DNA of 64,000 nt from Streptomyces genisteinicus (GTDB taxonomy: Bacteria > Actinomycetota > Actinomycetes > Streptomycetales > Streptomycetaceae), in NCBI RefSeq assembly GCF_014489615.1, contig NZ_CP060825.1, positions 434,001-498,000 on the forward strand. The letters run 5' to 3'. Below the pieces are notes generated by a model, which worked only from the letters and a program-made list of their open reading frames with translations, ran no database searches and was not told where the DNA came from. Each line of letters begins with the position of its first letter. Within the stretch, counting starts at the first letter, position 1. This document shows, piece by piece, positions 7,460 to 15,802 of the stretch. A program made the translations under genes and the position numbers.

Positions 7460-8999
7460 TCAGGCGCCGCGCGCCAGGCGGATCACGTTCCACGACAGGG
7501 GTTCGAGGGTGACCTCGAGCGTCCCCGACGCGATCACCGCGCCCTCGCCCTCGTGCGGTGCGACGCGGCCGGGGTCGGCGAGGGTGTTGCGGGCGTCCGG
7601 GTCCGCGTCCGCGAGCACGCTGTGCCCGACCACCGTGTCCACCTCCAGTCCGCCCAGCCGGACGCGCAGCGGCAGGGGCCCGAGACGGCTGCGGTTGACC
7701 GCGAACACGGTGACGGCACCGGTCCCGGGGTCCCGTACGGCGGTGGCGTGCAGCAGCGGCACCTCGCCGTGGCGGGCGGTCTCGTGGGTCGGCGAGTCGA
7801 CCCGCACGTCGAGGACCTCGCCCCTCCCGTACCGGGACGCCTGGGCGAAGGGGAAGAACGTCGTCTGCCGCCACGCCGGCCCGCCGGGCTCGGTCATGAT
7901 CGGCGCGATCACGTTGACCAGCTGCGCGAGGCAGGCGACGGTCACCCGGTCGGCGTGCCGCAGCAGCGCGATCAGCAGCGAGCCGACGACCACCGCGTCG
8001 GTGACGCTGTAGCTGTCCTCCAGGAGCCTGGGCGCCTCGGGCCAGTCGAGGGGCGCGGCCTCGGACTCGGCCTGGAAGCGGCTCATGTACCAGACGTTCC
8101 ACTCGTCGAAGGAGAGCTGGATCCGCTTCTTCGACTTCAGCCTGGCGCCCACGTGGTCGCAGGTGGCGACGACGTTCTCGATGAAGGACTCCATGTCGAC
8201 GGCGGAGGCGAGGAAGGAGTCGCGGTCGCCGCCGTGTTCCTCGTAGTAGGCGTGCAGGGAGACGTGGTCGACGAGGTCGTACGTCTCCTCGAGCACCGTC
8301 GCCTCCCAGGCGCCGAAGGTGGGCATGGACTGGTGGGAGCTGCCGCAGGCGACGAGTTGGAGGTCCGGGTCGATCTGGCGCATGGCGCGGGCGGTCTCGG
8401 CGGCGACCCGGCCGTACTCGCGGGCCGTCTTGTGGCCGGTCTGCCAGGGGCCGTCCATCTCGTTGCCCAGGCACCACAGGCGGATGCCGTACGGCTCCGG
8501 GTCCCCGTGCGCCGCCCGGAGGTCCGACCAGGCCGTGCCCGAAGGGTGGTTGGCGTACTCCAGCAGTTCGACAGCCTCCGCGACGCCGCGGGTGCCGAGG
8601 TTGACGGCCATCATGGGCTGGGCCTGCGGGCCGGCCTTGGCGACGAAGGAGATGAACTCGCTCAGCCCGAAGCGGTTGGTCTCGGTGGACCGCCAGGCCG
8701 GGTCGAGGCGCCGGGGCCGCTCGTCGACCGGGCCCACCGAGTCCTCCCAGCGGTAGGCGGAGACGAAGTTGCCGCCGGGATAGCGGATCACGGTCACGCC
8801 GAGCGCGGACCAGGTCGAGGACGTCGGTGCGCAGGCCGTCCTCGTCGGCAGCGGGGTGGTCCGGCTCGTGGATGCCGGTGTAGACGCAGCGGCCCAGGTG
8901 TTCCACGAAGGAGCCGAAGAGCCGGGGATCGACCGTGCCGACGGTGAAGGCCGGGTCGAGGGTGAACCGGGCGGCGGGGAGCGCGGTGGCCTCGGACAT
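7460..8999 (-). pseudogene. GH51 alpha-L-arabinofuranosidase with a frameshift
   Basis: Read on the minus strand, the protein starts at ATG 8999 (MSEATALPAARF, then LFGSFVEHLGR and VLDLVR) in one frame and continues in another as LGVTVIRYPGGNF. The break is at base 8804: one nucleotide remains where a Glu codon is expected (DLVR-E-LGVT), equivalent to losing two bases. Everything after the break is intact, including the acid/base Glu in LWCLGNEMDG and the nucleophile Glu in FDEWNVWY. The family releases arabinose from arabinan or arabinoxylan fragments; no signal peptide, so cytoplasmic. Either the gene is inactivated or the sequence has an assembly error. Two operators and a promoter precede it. 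Confidence 0.85.
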
Positions 9000-9103
9000 G
9001 CTGTCCTCTCGGTGCGTCGGGAACATGGCGTGTGGTCGGAGCGCGGTGCGTCCGGAGCATCGGGTGCGTCCGGGACATCGGGTGCGGTCGAGCGTCCACC
9101 ATC

Positions 9104-9119
9104 GTTCGATATATCGATC
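9104..9119. promoter_or_regulatory. Operator GTTCGATATATCGATC
   Basis: Contains the perfect 12-mer palindrome TCGATATATCGA (9106-9117), identical to the one at 3820-3831. It lies about 105 bp before the arabinofuranosidase ATG and just downstream of its predicted start point. Confidence 0.65.
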
Positions 9120-9122
9120 AAT

Positions 9123-9138
9123 GCTCGCTATGCCGAAC
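9123..9138. promoter_or_regulatory. Second operator-like site GCTCGCTATGCCGAAC
   Basis: Fits the same pattern G-T/C-TCG-N-TAT-N2-CGAAC as the neighbouring site, spaced 19 bp from it (start to start). It covers the predicted start point of the arabinofuranosidase promoter. Two adjacent sites would allow cooperative repression. Confidence 0.5.
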
Positions 9139-9141
9139 GTG

Positions 9142-9171
9142 ACGCTATGCGCTGCCGGAACCGGGCGTCAA
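9142..9171 (-). promoter_or_regulatory. Promoter of the arabinofuranosidase gene
   Basis: On the minus strand TTGACG (9171-9166) and TAGCGT (9147-9142) are spaced by 18 bp. The start point would fall near 9135, inside the second operator. Confidence 0.55.
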
Positions 9172-9267
9172 TGCCCCCGCCGCACAGGCGGAACTGCGTC
9201 CGCCCCCGCACACGGGAACGGCGCCCGACAGAGCGGACGCCGTTCCTCCGGTGGGCCCCCGCGCACC

Positions 9268-10122
9268 TCAGCCCGCGAACGCCGGCTGCTCCAGCCCCTG
9301 TCCCGCGCCGGGGAGCACCAGGAGGGACCCGGACAGCGGATGCGGCCCGTCCAGGCCGGTGCGGGCCGAGGTGATGTAGAGGTCCCGCAGGCCGGCCCCG
9401 CCGAAGGCGCATGCCGTGGGCCTGCGCACCGGCAGCTCCACCACCCGGTCCAGCCGCCCGTCGGGCGTGTACCGGCGGATCGCCCCGCCGTCCCACAGCG
9501 CCACCCAGACACAGCCGTCCGCGTCGACCGCGAGTCCGTCGGGGTAGCCCGCCCCGTCCTCGACGACGGCCAGCGGCCGCCGGGTGCGCGCGAGGGGCGC
9601 GTCGCCGTCCGGCTCCAGGACGTCTATCCGCCGCGTGGGGGTGTCGATGTAGTAGACACGGCGGCCGTCCGGGCTCCAGCCCGTCCCGTTGCTGACCGTC
9701 ACCGACGGGAGCAGCGGGGTCGGAGGGCCGCCGGCGTCGTACCGGGTGAGCGCCCCCGCCCCCGGCGCCTCGTCGTAGCGCATGGTGCCGGCCCACAGGG
9801 ACCCGTCGGGGGCCACCGCGGCATCGTTGCCCCGCCGCCCCGGGACGGGCTCGTGGTGCAGCCAGCGAAAGGCGCCGTCGGGATCGTAGAGCCCCACGCC
9901 GTCACGGAGGTTGACCACCAGCCCGCCGCCCGCGCGGGGCTTCGCCGCGCCGACGTGCTGCGCCGTCGCCATCACGGTGCGCCGCCCGCCGGCGGGGTCC
10001 CAGGTGTGGACGCGCGAGCGCAGGATGTCCACCCATATCAGCCGCCCGGCCGCCGCGTCCCAGGTCGGCCCCTCCCCCAGCGCCGCGTCGTCGCGGACCG
10101 CCTCCTCGACGGCCCGACTCAC
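9268..10122 (-). CDS. SMP-30/gluconolactonase family protein
   Basis: A 284-residue six-bladed beta-propeller of the SMP-30/gluconolactonase/LRE family. Landmarks are LGEGPTWDAAAGRLIWVDI near the start, GRRGNDAAVAPDGSLWAGTM, SNGTGWSPDGRRVYYIDT and GYPDGLAVDADGCVWVALW, which carry the usual metal-binding Glu, Asn and Asp residues. The family hydrolyses aldonolactones to aldonic acids, which is the step just before an acid sugar dehydratase, so it fits the cluster. It starts at GTG 10122 overlapping the iclR stop by four bases (GTGA): co-transcribed and coupled with the regulator. Confidence 0.88.
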   Translation of the reverse strand: MSRAVEEAVRDDAALGEGPTWDAAAGRLIWVDILRSRVHTWDPAGGRRTVMATAQHVGAAKPRAGGGLVVNLRDGVGLYDPDGAFRWLHHEPVPGRRGNDAAVAPDGSLWAGTMRYDEAPGAGALTRYDAGGPPTPLLPSVTVSNGTGWSPDGRRVYYIDTPTRRIDVLEPDGDAPLARTRRPLAVVEDGAGYPDGLAVDADGCVWVALWDGGAIRRYTPDGRLDRVVELPVRRPTACAFGGAGLRDLYITSARTGLDGPHPLSGSLLVLPGAGQGLEQPAFAG

Positions 10123-10892
10123 CGCGTCCCCCGGAACCCGAGCCGTCCGGACAGCTCCCCGGCGCCCTTGACCGCCAGCTCCTCCAGCTCGGCGCGGCGC
10201 GCGTCGCTCCAGCGGATCATCGGCACCGAGACGGACAGCGCGGCGACGACGCGCCCTGTCCGGTCGCGTACCGGCGCGGCGACACAGCTGACGTCGGCGT
10301 TGGACTCCATGGTCTCCAGCGCGGTCCCGGCCGCACGGACGGCGGCGAGCTCGGTCCGCAGCCGGCCCGGGTCGGTGATGCTGTTGGGCGTCATGGCGGC
10401 CAGTTCCCCCTCCGGCGGGATCCGGGCGTCGAGCTCCGCCCCGGGCAGGGAGGCCAGCAGCATCTTGCCCACGGCGGTGCAGTGCGCCGGCAGGCTGCGG
10501 CCGGCCGCGGACACCATGCGCACCGCGTGGGTGGAGTCGACCTTGGCGATGTAGAGGACGTCGGGGCCGTCGAGCACGGCCACATGGACCGTCTCGCCGC
10601 AGGTGTCGGCGACCGTGCGGGCGACCTCCTGGCCCTCCTGGGCGAGGTCGAGCTGCTCGGCGTAGCGGCTGCCGAGCTGGTAGGTGCGCACACCGAGGCG
10701 GTACCGGCCCTGGCGCCCCTCCACGGGGACGATGTAGGAACGGGCCGCGAGGGTGGTCAGCAGCTCGTGGACGGTGGTGCGGGGCAGCTGGAGCCTGCGG
10801 ACGATGTCGGGCGCGCTGAGCGTGCCGTCGCCGTCGAGGAAGAGTTCGAGGATGTCGAAGGCCCGGGTCACCGCGGGCACGAGACGTCCCAT
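10119..10892 (-). CDS. IclR-family transcriptional regulator
   Basis: A 257-residue IclR protein. The winged helix-turn-helix is at about residues 8-70 (AVTRAFDILELF ... SAPDIVRRLQLPRTTVHELLTTL) and the effector domain follows (about 85-250, with VHVAVLDGPDVLYIAKVDS and AHCTAVGKMLLASL). IclR proteins mostly repress catabolic genes until a pathway metabolite binds. It is first in a two-gene unit with the lactonase and divergent from the MFS transporter. Palindromes at 3819, 9104, 9123 and 10916 are the likely binding sites. ATG at 10892 follows an AAGGGGGAA ribosome-binding site. Confidence 0.9.
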   Translation of the reverse strand: MGRLVPAVTRAFDILELFLDGDGTLSAPDIVRRLQLPRTTVHELLTTLAARSYIVPVEGRQGRYRLGVRTYQLGSRYAEQLDLAQEGQEVARTVADTCGETVHVAVLDGPDVLYIAKVDSTHAVRMVSAAGRSLPAHCTAVGKMLLASLPGAELDARIPPEGELAAMTPNSITDPGRLRTELAAVRAAGTALETMESNADVSCVAAPVRDRTGRVVAALSVSVPMIRWSDARRAELEELAVKGAGELSGRLGFRGTR

Positions 10893-10915
10893 GTTGTTCC
10901 CCCTTGTTTCCGCAT

Positions 10916-10930
10916 GTTCGGTATTTCAAC
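10916..10930. promoter_or_regulatory. IclR-like site GTTCGGTATTTCAAC
   Basis: It matches the left half and centre of the cluster palindrome (GTTCG-N-TAT) with a degenerate right half, 24 bp upstream of the iclR start codon. This position suits autoregulation and control of the divergent transporter. Confidence 0.45.
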
Positions 10931-11032
10931 AGGTGGTCGACAGGGCGAACAGCATAGCGGCGCCCCGCCCGTCCGGGGAGATCACCGGAGGGATCGCCGG
11001 GGAGATCGCCGACGAGAGCCAGAGCCGTCTCC

Positions 11033-11065
11033 GGGACCCGGTCGGGACCCCGTCGGGACCCGTTC
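11033..11065. repeat. Three tandem 11-bp repeats
   Basis: GGGACCCGGTC, GGGACCCCGTC and GGGACCCGTTC follow each other without gaps. The 11-bp period is about one helical turn, so all copies face the same side of the DNA. Confidence 0.7.
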
Positions 11066-11175
11066 GGGGCGGCGGTCCGGCGGGACAGCCGGCCCGCGCC
11101 GGAGGCGTCCGTCGTGCCACTGCCCATCGGCCCGCGGCGCACGGTAGGCACCTGCACATGGCCGGAGGTCACGGC

Positions 11176-11205
11176 CGTCGCCGATGCTGACATCCATCGG
11201 CGACG
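11176..11205. promoter_or_regulatory. Hairpin in the leader of the MFS transporter gene
   Basis: CGTCGCCGATG (11176-11186) pairs perfectly with CATCGGCGACG (11195-11205) across an 8-nt loop. It lies 89 bp before the transporter ATG and could be an attenuator, an mRNA stabiliser or a protein site. Confidence 0.5.
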
Positions 11206-11294
11206 TGCCCCTGCCGCCCCACGCAGCGAGGTCGCGCCCCAGCCTCCCTACTGCCTGCTTGCTGCGCACACCCGTGCCGCGGGAAAGGACAGCC

Positions 11295-12629
11295 ATGCCC
11301 CATCCCCTCGACGCGGTGCACGAGACCGCGACCCGCAAGGCGATCCGGCGCCTGCTGCCCGTGATGGGTCTGGCGTACTTCATGTCGTACGTCGACCGCA
11401 CCAACGTCGCGCTCGCCAAGACCCAGCTGGAGGCGGACGTCGGCATCAGCGCCGCCGCGTACGGACTGGGCGCGGGCGTGTTCTTCCTGAGCTACGCCCT
11501 GCTGGAGGTGCCCAGCAACCTGGTGCTCTACAAGGTGGGCGCCCGGGCCTGGATCGCGCGGATCGCGGTGACCTGGGGTCTGGTCTCCGCGGCGATGATG
11601 TTCGTGCAGGGGCCCGTCTCGTTCTACGTGCTGCGGTTCGCGCTCGGCGCCGCCGAGGCCGGGCTGTACCCCGCGCTCATGTACATGGTCACCCTCTGGT
11701 TCTCGCAGCGGCACCGGGTCACCGTCGTCGGTCTCATCTACACCGCGCCCGCCGCCGCGACCGTGCTGGGCGCCCCGGCGGGCGGCGGGCTGATGAGCCT
11801 CGACGGCGTCGCCGGTCTCCACGGATGGCAGTGGATGTTCCTGGTCGAGGGCCTGGTCACGGTGGCCGTCGGCGTGCTCGTGTGGTGTGCGCTGCCGAGC
11901 CGCCCCGAGGACGCGCGCTGGCTCACGCCCGCCGAGGCGGCCGTGCTCACCGAACGCGCCGCCGGCACGGGGACGTCACCCCACCGGCTGCGCGGCAACC
12001 TCGGGCTCGCCTTCGGACGCCCGGTCGTGCTGCTGCTCGCGGCGACCTACTTCGTCAACCAGCTCGTCTCGTCCGCCGTCGGCTTCAACCTGCCCTCGAT
12101 CGTGGAGGGGCTCGGGGTGTCGGGGCCGATGAACATCGGCCTGGTGACCGGCAGCATGGGCCTGGCCGTCCTCGCCGGTGTGCTGTTCTTCCCGTGGCTG
12201 CACGGCCGCATCGGCAACGACACCGGCCTGATCGTCCTGTGCGCGGCCGCCGGGACGGCGCTCATGGGCGCGTACCTGGTGACGGGGTGGGTGCCGGGAC
12301 GGTTCGCCCTGCTGTTCACCGCCCAGTTCTTCCTGATGGGCACCCTGCCGCTGTTCTGGTCCGTGGCGATGTCGCGGATGTCCGGTCTGATGGCCGCGGT
12401 GGGCCTCGCCTTCATCAACACCGTCGGACTGCTCGGCGGATTCTTCGGCCCGTTCGTCTTCGGCATGATCGAGAGCCGGACCGGCAGCGACCGGGCCCCG
12501 TTCGTCTTCGTCGTACTGGTGGGCCTGGTGGGCATCGCGCTGGCCGCCGCGCTGCGGCGGACCGTCGCCCGCGAGGACGCCGCCGCACCGGCGCCCGTCC
12601 CCGCTCCCGCTCATGCTCCCGCCGACTGA
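11295..12629 (+). CDS. MFS transporter, anion:cation symporter (sugar-acid permease-like) family
   Basis: A 444-residue membrane protein with about 12 transmembrane helices. The N-terminal motif YFMSYVDRTNVALAK and the loop-4 stretch GAAEAGLYPALMYMVTLWF are typical of the ACS family (D-galactonate, glucarate and phthalate permeases), which import organic anions with protons or sodium. With the lactonase, dehydratase and dehydrogenases nearby, it is probably the uptake system for the sugar acid. It starts at ATG 11295 after AAAGGAC and is divergent from the IclR gene. Confidence 0.88.
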   Translation: MPHPLDAVHETATRKAIRRLLPVMGLAYFMSYVDRTNVALAKTQLEADVGISAAAYGLGAGVFFLSYALLEVPSNLVLYKVGARAWIARIAVTWGLVSAAMMFVQGPVSFYVLRFALGAAEAGLYPALMYMVTLWFSQRHRVTVVGLIYTAPAAATVLGAPAGGGLMSLDGVAGLHGWQWMFLVEGLVTVAVGVLVWCALPSRPEDARWLTPAEAAVLTERAAGTGTSPHRLRGNLGLAFGRPVVLLLAATYFVNQLVSSAVGFNLPSIVEGLGVSGPMNIGLVTGSMGLAVLAGVLFFPWLHGRIGNDTGLIVLCAAAGTALMGAYLVTGWVPGRFALLFTAQFFLMGTLPLFWSVAMSRMSGLMAAVGLAFINTVGLLGGFFGPFVFGMIESRTGSDRAPFVFVVLVGLVGIALAAALRRTVAREDAAAPAPVPAPAHAPAD

Positions 12630-12677
12630 GCCGCCGTCGCGGCGGCGCGCCCGGCCCGCCGCCGCGACGGCCCCACT

Positions 12678-12721
12678 GTGCCGTTGCCCAAGGGCGCCCC
12701 GCGCCCTGTGGGCAACGGCAC
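12678..12721. repeat. Large inverted repeat with TTGCCCA/TGGGCAA half-sites
   Basis: Arms of 20-21 bp (12678-12697 and 12701-12721) are complementary except for one bulged base, with a 3-bp centre. It sits 48 bp after the MFS stop and 37 bp before the PucR ATG. It could terminate the transporter transcript, act as the PucR operator, or both. TGCCCA/TGGGCA elements recur before the ligase gene (14233-14246). Confidence 0.7.
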
Positions 12722-12746
12722 GCGTCGCACGGGCGGTCCGCGTGCA

Positions 12747-12752
12747 TATCCT
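12747..12752 (+). promoter_or_regulatory. -10 box suggesting a leaderless pucR-type mRNA
   Basis: TATCCT ends 6 nt before the ATG at 12759 and there is no ribosome-binding site, so transcription probably starts at the start codon. The -35 region is weak, consistent with a need for activation. Confidence 0.45.
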
Positions 12753-12758
12753 GCGGCC

Positions 12759-13943
12759 ATGAACGAGGAGCCGGCGCTGCGCCGAGAACTGGCGGCGACG
12801 CTGCTCGCCGACATCGACGGCCTGATCGAACAGCTCGCCGCCGACATCTGCGCGCACAGCGCCGCCTACGCCAGCGGAAGCCCCGTCTCCCAGGACGACC
12901 TGCGGGTGACGCTCCGGGGCAACATGGAGCTGGCGCTGCGCGAGTTCGGCGGGATGCGCGCCGACGCCGGCCGTTTCGAGGCGGTCGCCGCCGAGAACGG
13001 CAGGCTCCGTGCCGAGCAGGGCATGCCGCTGGCCACGGTGCTCCAGGCGTACCGGCGCGGCGGCCGGGTGCTCTGGCAGGCGATGGCCGACTGGATGCGC
13101 GACCGCTCGCCCGCGCAGCAGCGCCTGGTGGGCGACATGGCCGGGGCCGTGTGGGAGACCATCGACCGGTTCTCCTCCGCCATGGCCGACGCCTACCGGC
13201 TGCGCACCCTGGAACTCCAGCACCGTGAGGCGTCCCGTCGCGGCGCGCTCTTCGAGGCCCTGCTGGACGGCCGCGCCGACGACCCGGCGGTGGCGGCGGC
13301 CGCCGCCACGGCGCTCGGCGTCCCGCGGCAGGACCGCTACGCCGTCGTCGTCATCGCGCAGGACACCCACGACCCGTCCTCACCGCCCGACCCGGGGCCC
13401 GCGCTGGAGACCCGGGGCCTGTGGTCCTACTGGCGGCCCCGGGCGGGGACCGTCGCCGGACTCGTCCGCGTGAGGACGTACGGTCCCGCCGACCTCGCGG
13501 ACCTGCTGCGCGCCCAGGGCGTCCGGCGGGCCGGGATCTCGCCCGCCTTCGAGAGCCTCGCCGACGCCGCGCAGGGTGTGCGGCTCGCGCGCCGGGCGCT
13601 CGACACCCTGCCCCCGGGCAGCGGTCAGGTGGCCTGCCTCGACGAGCGGCTGGTGCACGCCGCGCTCGGCGCGGAACCCGAGATCGCCGACCGTCTGGCG
13701 GCCCGCTACCTCGACGGCGTGCTGCGCAGCGGCGCGGAACGCCAGGTGCTGCTGGACACGCTGCGGGTATGGCTCGACTCGGGCTGCTCGGCGTCGGCGG
13801 CCGCCGCGGCGCTCTTCTGCCACCGCAACACCATCCTCAACCGGGTCGGCCGCGTCGCCGAACTGAGCGGCTGGCCCGCCGACTCCGGTGAGGCCCGCCT
13901 GGGCTGGGCACTGGCGCTGCGCGCCCTGGAACTGGAGCACTGA
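12759..13943 (+). CDS. PucR-family transcriptional regulator
   Basis: A 394-residue protein. Residues about 1-165 are the helical RsbRD-like/PucR N-terminal region; about 195-290 is a GGDEF-like middle domain; the C-terminus (about 320-390) is a PucR-type helix-turn-helix with the signature LRVWLDSGCSASAAAAALFCHRNTILNRVGRVAELSG. PucR proteins usually activate neighbouring catabolic genes in response to a ligand. It reads in the same direction as the acyl-CoA ligase and esterase downstream, the likely targets. No ribosome-binding site precedes the ATG, so the mRNA is probably leaderless. Confidence 0.9.
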   Translation: MNEEPALRRELAATLLADIDGLIEQLAADICAHSAAYASGSPVSQDDLRVTLRGNMELALREFGGMRADAGRFEAVAAENGRLRAEQGMPLATVLQAYRRGGRVLWQAMADWMRDRSPAQQRLVGDMAGAVWETIDRFSSAMADAYRLRTLELQHREASRRGALFEALLDGRADDPAVAAAAATALGVPRQDRYAVVVIAQDTHDPSSPPDPGPALETRGLWSYWRPRAGTVAGLVRVRTYGPADLADLLRAQGVRRAGISPAFESLADAAQGVRLARRALDTLPPGSGQVACLDERLVHAALGAEPEIADRLAARYLDGVLRSGAERQVLLDTLRVWLDSGCSASAAAAALFCHRNTILNRVGRVAELSGWPADSGEARLGWALALRALELEH

Positions 13944-14317
13944 GGAACCGGCGCCCGCCCCGGGGCCGGGCTCCGGCGGGCCCGCGGCTCCCCGGTTTCC
14001 GGCCCCGATCGCGGCACCGCGACCCACGCACCGACACGGCCCCGCCCTCTCGGCAGCTGCCCAGGGCGCCCCGACGCCGGAGCCGGACCGGCAGGCCGAC
14101 CTCCGAGGTCTCCGGCGACACCCCGTCCCCACCGCGGCCGCCCCCGCCAAGGCCGCCCTCACCGAGGTCTCCGGCGACACCCCGCCCCGCCCGCGCCCGC
14201 CGGGCCGCTGCCCACCGGGGGCGGCCCGGCGCTGGGCAGTCGCCCATGGTCCCCGGGCGCGGACGTACCGGAAGCTGAGGCGGCCGCACCACCGTCCGTC
14301 CGTGCAAGGGAGCCGCC
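13944..14317. repeat. Intergenic region with a 23-bp exact direct repeat and TGGGCA sites
   Basis: No gene seen. A 23-bp sequence occurs twice without mismatch at 14103-14125 and 14162-14184. TGCCCA/TGGGCA elements occur at 14058-14063, 14209-14214 and as the inverted repeat TGGGCAGTCGCCCA (14233-14246), 72 bp before the ligase start. They match the half-sites of the big inverted repeat before the PucR gene. Confidence 0.6.
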
Positions 14318-15802
14318 GTGCAGCTCAGCGTCGCCACCATCCTGCGGGAGTCCGCCGCCCGCCACCCCGACCGGACCGCGGTCGTCGACGGCGACCTCCG
14401 CATCGGCTACCGCGAACTGTGGAGCGACGCGCTCCGCTTCGCCGGCCGGCTGCGCGCCCACGGCATCCGGCCGGGCGACCGGGTGGCGCTGCTCCTGCCC
14501 AACACCGCCGACTTCCCCCGCGCGTACTACGGCGCCCTCGCCGCGGGCGCCGTCGTCGTGCCCGTCCACGCGCTGCTCGTCGCCGACGAGGTGGCGTACG
14601 TCCTGCGGCACAGCGGCTGCCGCGCCGTCGTCACGGCCGGCGCGCTGCGCGAGGTGGCCGAGGCAGCGGCGGAGCGGACCGGCACCCAGGTGCTGGACGT
14701 CGTGTGCGAGGGGGATCCGCTGGAACGGGCGGAGCCCGCCGCCCCCGGCGACACCGCCGTGATCCTCTACACCAGCGGCACCACCGGCCGCCCGAAGGGC
14801 GCCCTGCTCACCCACGCCAACCTCGTGCTGAACGCGACCGTCTGCGCCCAGGACCTCTTCGCCCTGACCCCCGGAGACGTGATCCTCGGCTGCCTGCCGC
14901 TCTTCCACAGCTTCGGCCAGTCCTGCGCCATGAACGCCGCTCTGCGCGCGGGCGCGGCCCTGGTGCTGTGCCCGCGCTTCACCGGGCGCGGCGCCCTCGA
15001 CCTGATGGCGGCGGAGGGCGTGACGGTGTTCATGGGCGTGCCCACGATGTACCACGCCCTCACCGAGGAGGCCGGCGCGTCCGGCGGCCGGCCGGCTGCC
15101 CTGCGGCTGGCCGTCTCCGGCGGCGCGGCCCTGCCCACCGCGCTCCTGGAGCGCTTCGAGGCCGCCTTCGGCACCCCGGTCCTGGAAGGCTACGGGCTCA
15201 CCGAGACCTCCCCGGCCGCCACCTTCAACCAGCTGTCCACCGGCCGCCGTCCGGGCACGGTCGGCCACCCCATCTGGGGTGTGGAGGCCGCGGTGGCCGA
15301 CGCCGGCACCGAGGACCGCACGGTGCTGCTGCCCCCGGGCAGCACCGGCGAGGTCGTGGTGCGCGGGCACAACGTCTTCGCCGGCTACCTCGACGACCCC
15401 GAGGCGACCGCGGCCGCCGTGGTCGACGGCTGGTTCCGCACCGGCGACATCGGCGTGCAGGACGCCGACGGATTCCTGAGCATCGTCGACCGCAAGAAGG
15501 ACCTCATCATCCGGGGCGGCTTCAACGTCTACCCGCGCGAGGTCGAGGAGACCCTGGCCCGGCACCCCGCCGTGGCGCAGGTCAGCGTCCTCGGCCTGCC
15601 CGACGCGGAGAAGGGGGAGGAGATATGCGCCGCGGTCGTCCTGCGCCCGGGAGCGCGGACGACACCCGAGGACATCGTCGGCTGGGCCCGGGAACGGCTC
15701 GGCAGGCACAAGTACCCGCGCGTCGTGCGGATGGTGGACGCGCTGCCGCTCGGCCCCAGCGGCAAGGTCCTCAAGCGCGCGCTGCGGGAGACCTGCGCAT
15801 GA
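14318..15802 (+). CDS. Acyl-CoA ligase (AMP-binding, long-chain fatty acid type)
   Basis: A 494-residue adenylate-forming enzyme. The P-loop-like motif YTSGTTGRPKG begins at Tyr151, the A5 motif is YGLTETSP, the A7 Asp is in WFRTGD, and the A10 Lys is in GPSGKVLKRAL near the C-terminus. It activates a carboxylic acid with ATP and CoA. The substrate pocket cannot be read by eye. It starts with GTG at 14318 after AAGGGAGCC and overlaps the esterase gene by four bases, so the two are coupled: the esterase may release the acid that the ligase activates. Confidence 0.9.
   Translation: MQLSVATILRESAARHPDRTAVVDGDLRIGYRELWSDALRFAGRLRAHGIRPGDRVALLLPNTADFPRAYYGALAAGAVVVPVHALLVADEVAYVLRHSGCRAVVTAGALREVAEAAAERTGTQVLDVVCEGDPLERAEPAAPGDTAVILYTSGTTGRPKGALLTHANLVLNATVCAQDLFALTPGDVILGCLPLFHSFGQSCAMNAALRAGAALVLCPRFTGRGALDLMAAEGVTVFMGVPTMYHALTEEAGASGGRPAALRLAVSGGAALPTALLERFEAAFGTPVLEGYGLTETSPAATFNQLSTGRRPGTVGHPIWGVEAAVADAGTEDRTVLLPPGSTGEVVVRGHNVFAGYLDDPEATAAAVVDGWFRTGDIGVQDADGFLSIVDRKKDLIIRGGFNVYPREVEETLARHPAVAQVSVLGLPDAEKGEEICAAVVLRPGARTTPEDIVGWARERLGRHKYPRVVRMVDALPLGPSGKVLKRALRETCA

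Larger units (their letters stand above)
10893..11294. other. Divergent control region between iclR and MFS genes
   Basis: About 400 bp without a gene. It holds an IclR-like site (10916-10930), a triple 11-bp tandem repeat (11033-11065) and an 11-bp-stem hairpin (11176-11205). I could not find a convincing -35/-10 pair for the transporter; its ribosome-binding site AAAGGAC precedes ATG 11295. Confidence 0.6.

Noticed and set aside
8935..10554. Long plus-strand frame opposite the SMP-30 and iclR genes
   Set aside because: Antisense to two genes with clear motifs; the peptide is Arg/Pro-rich and without domains.
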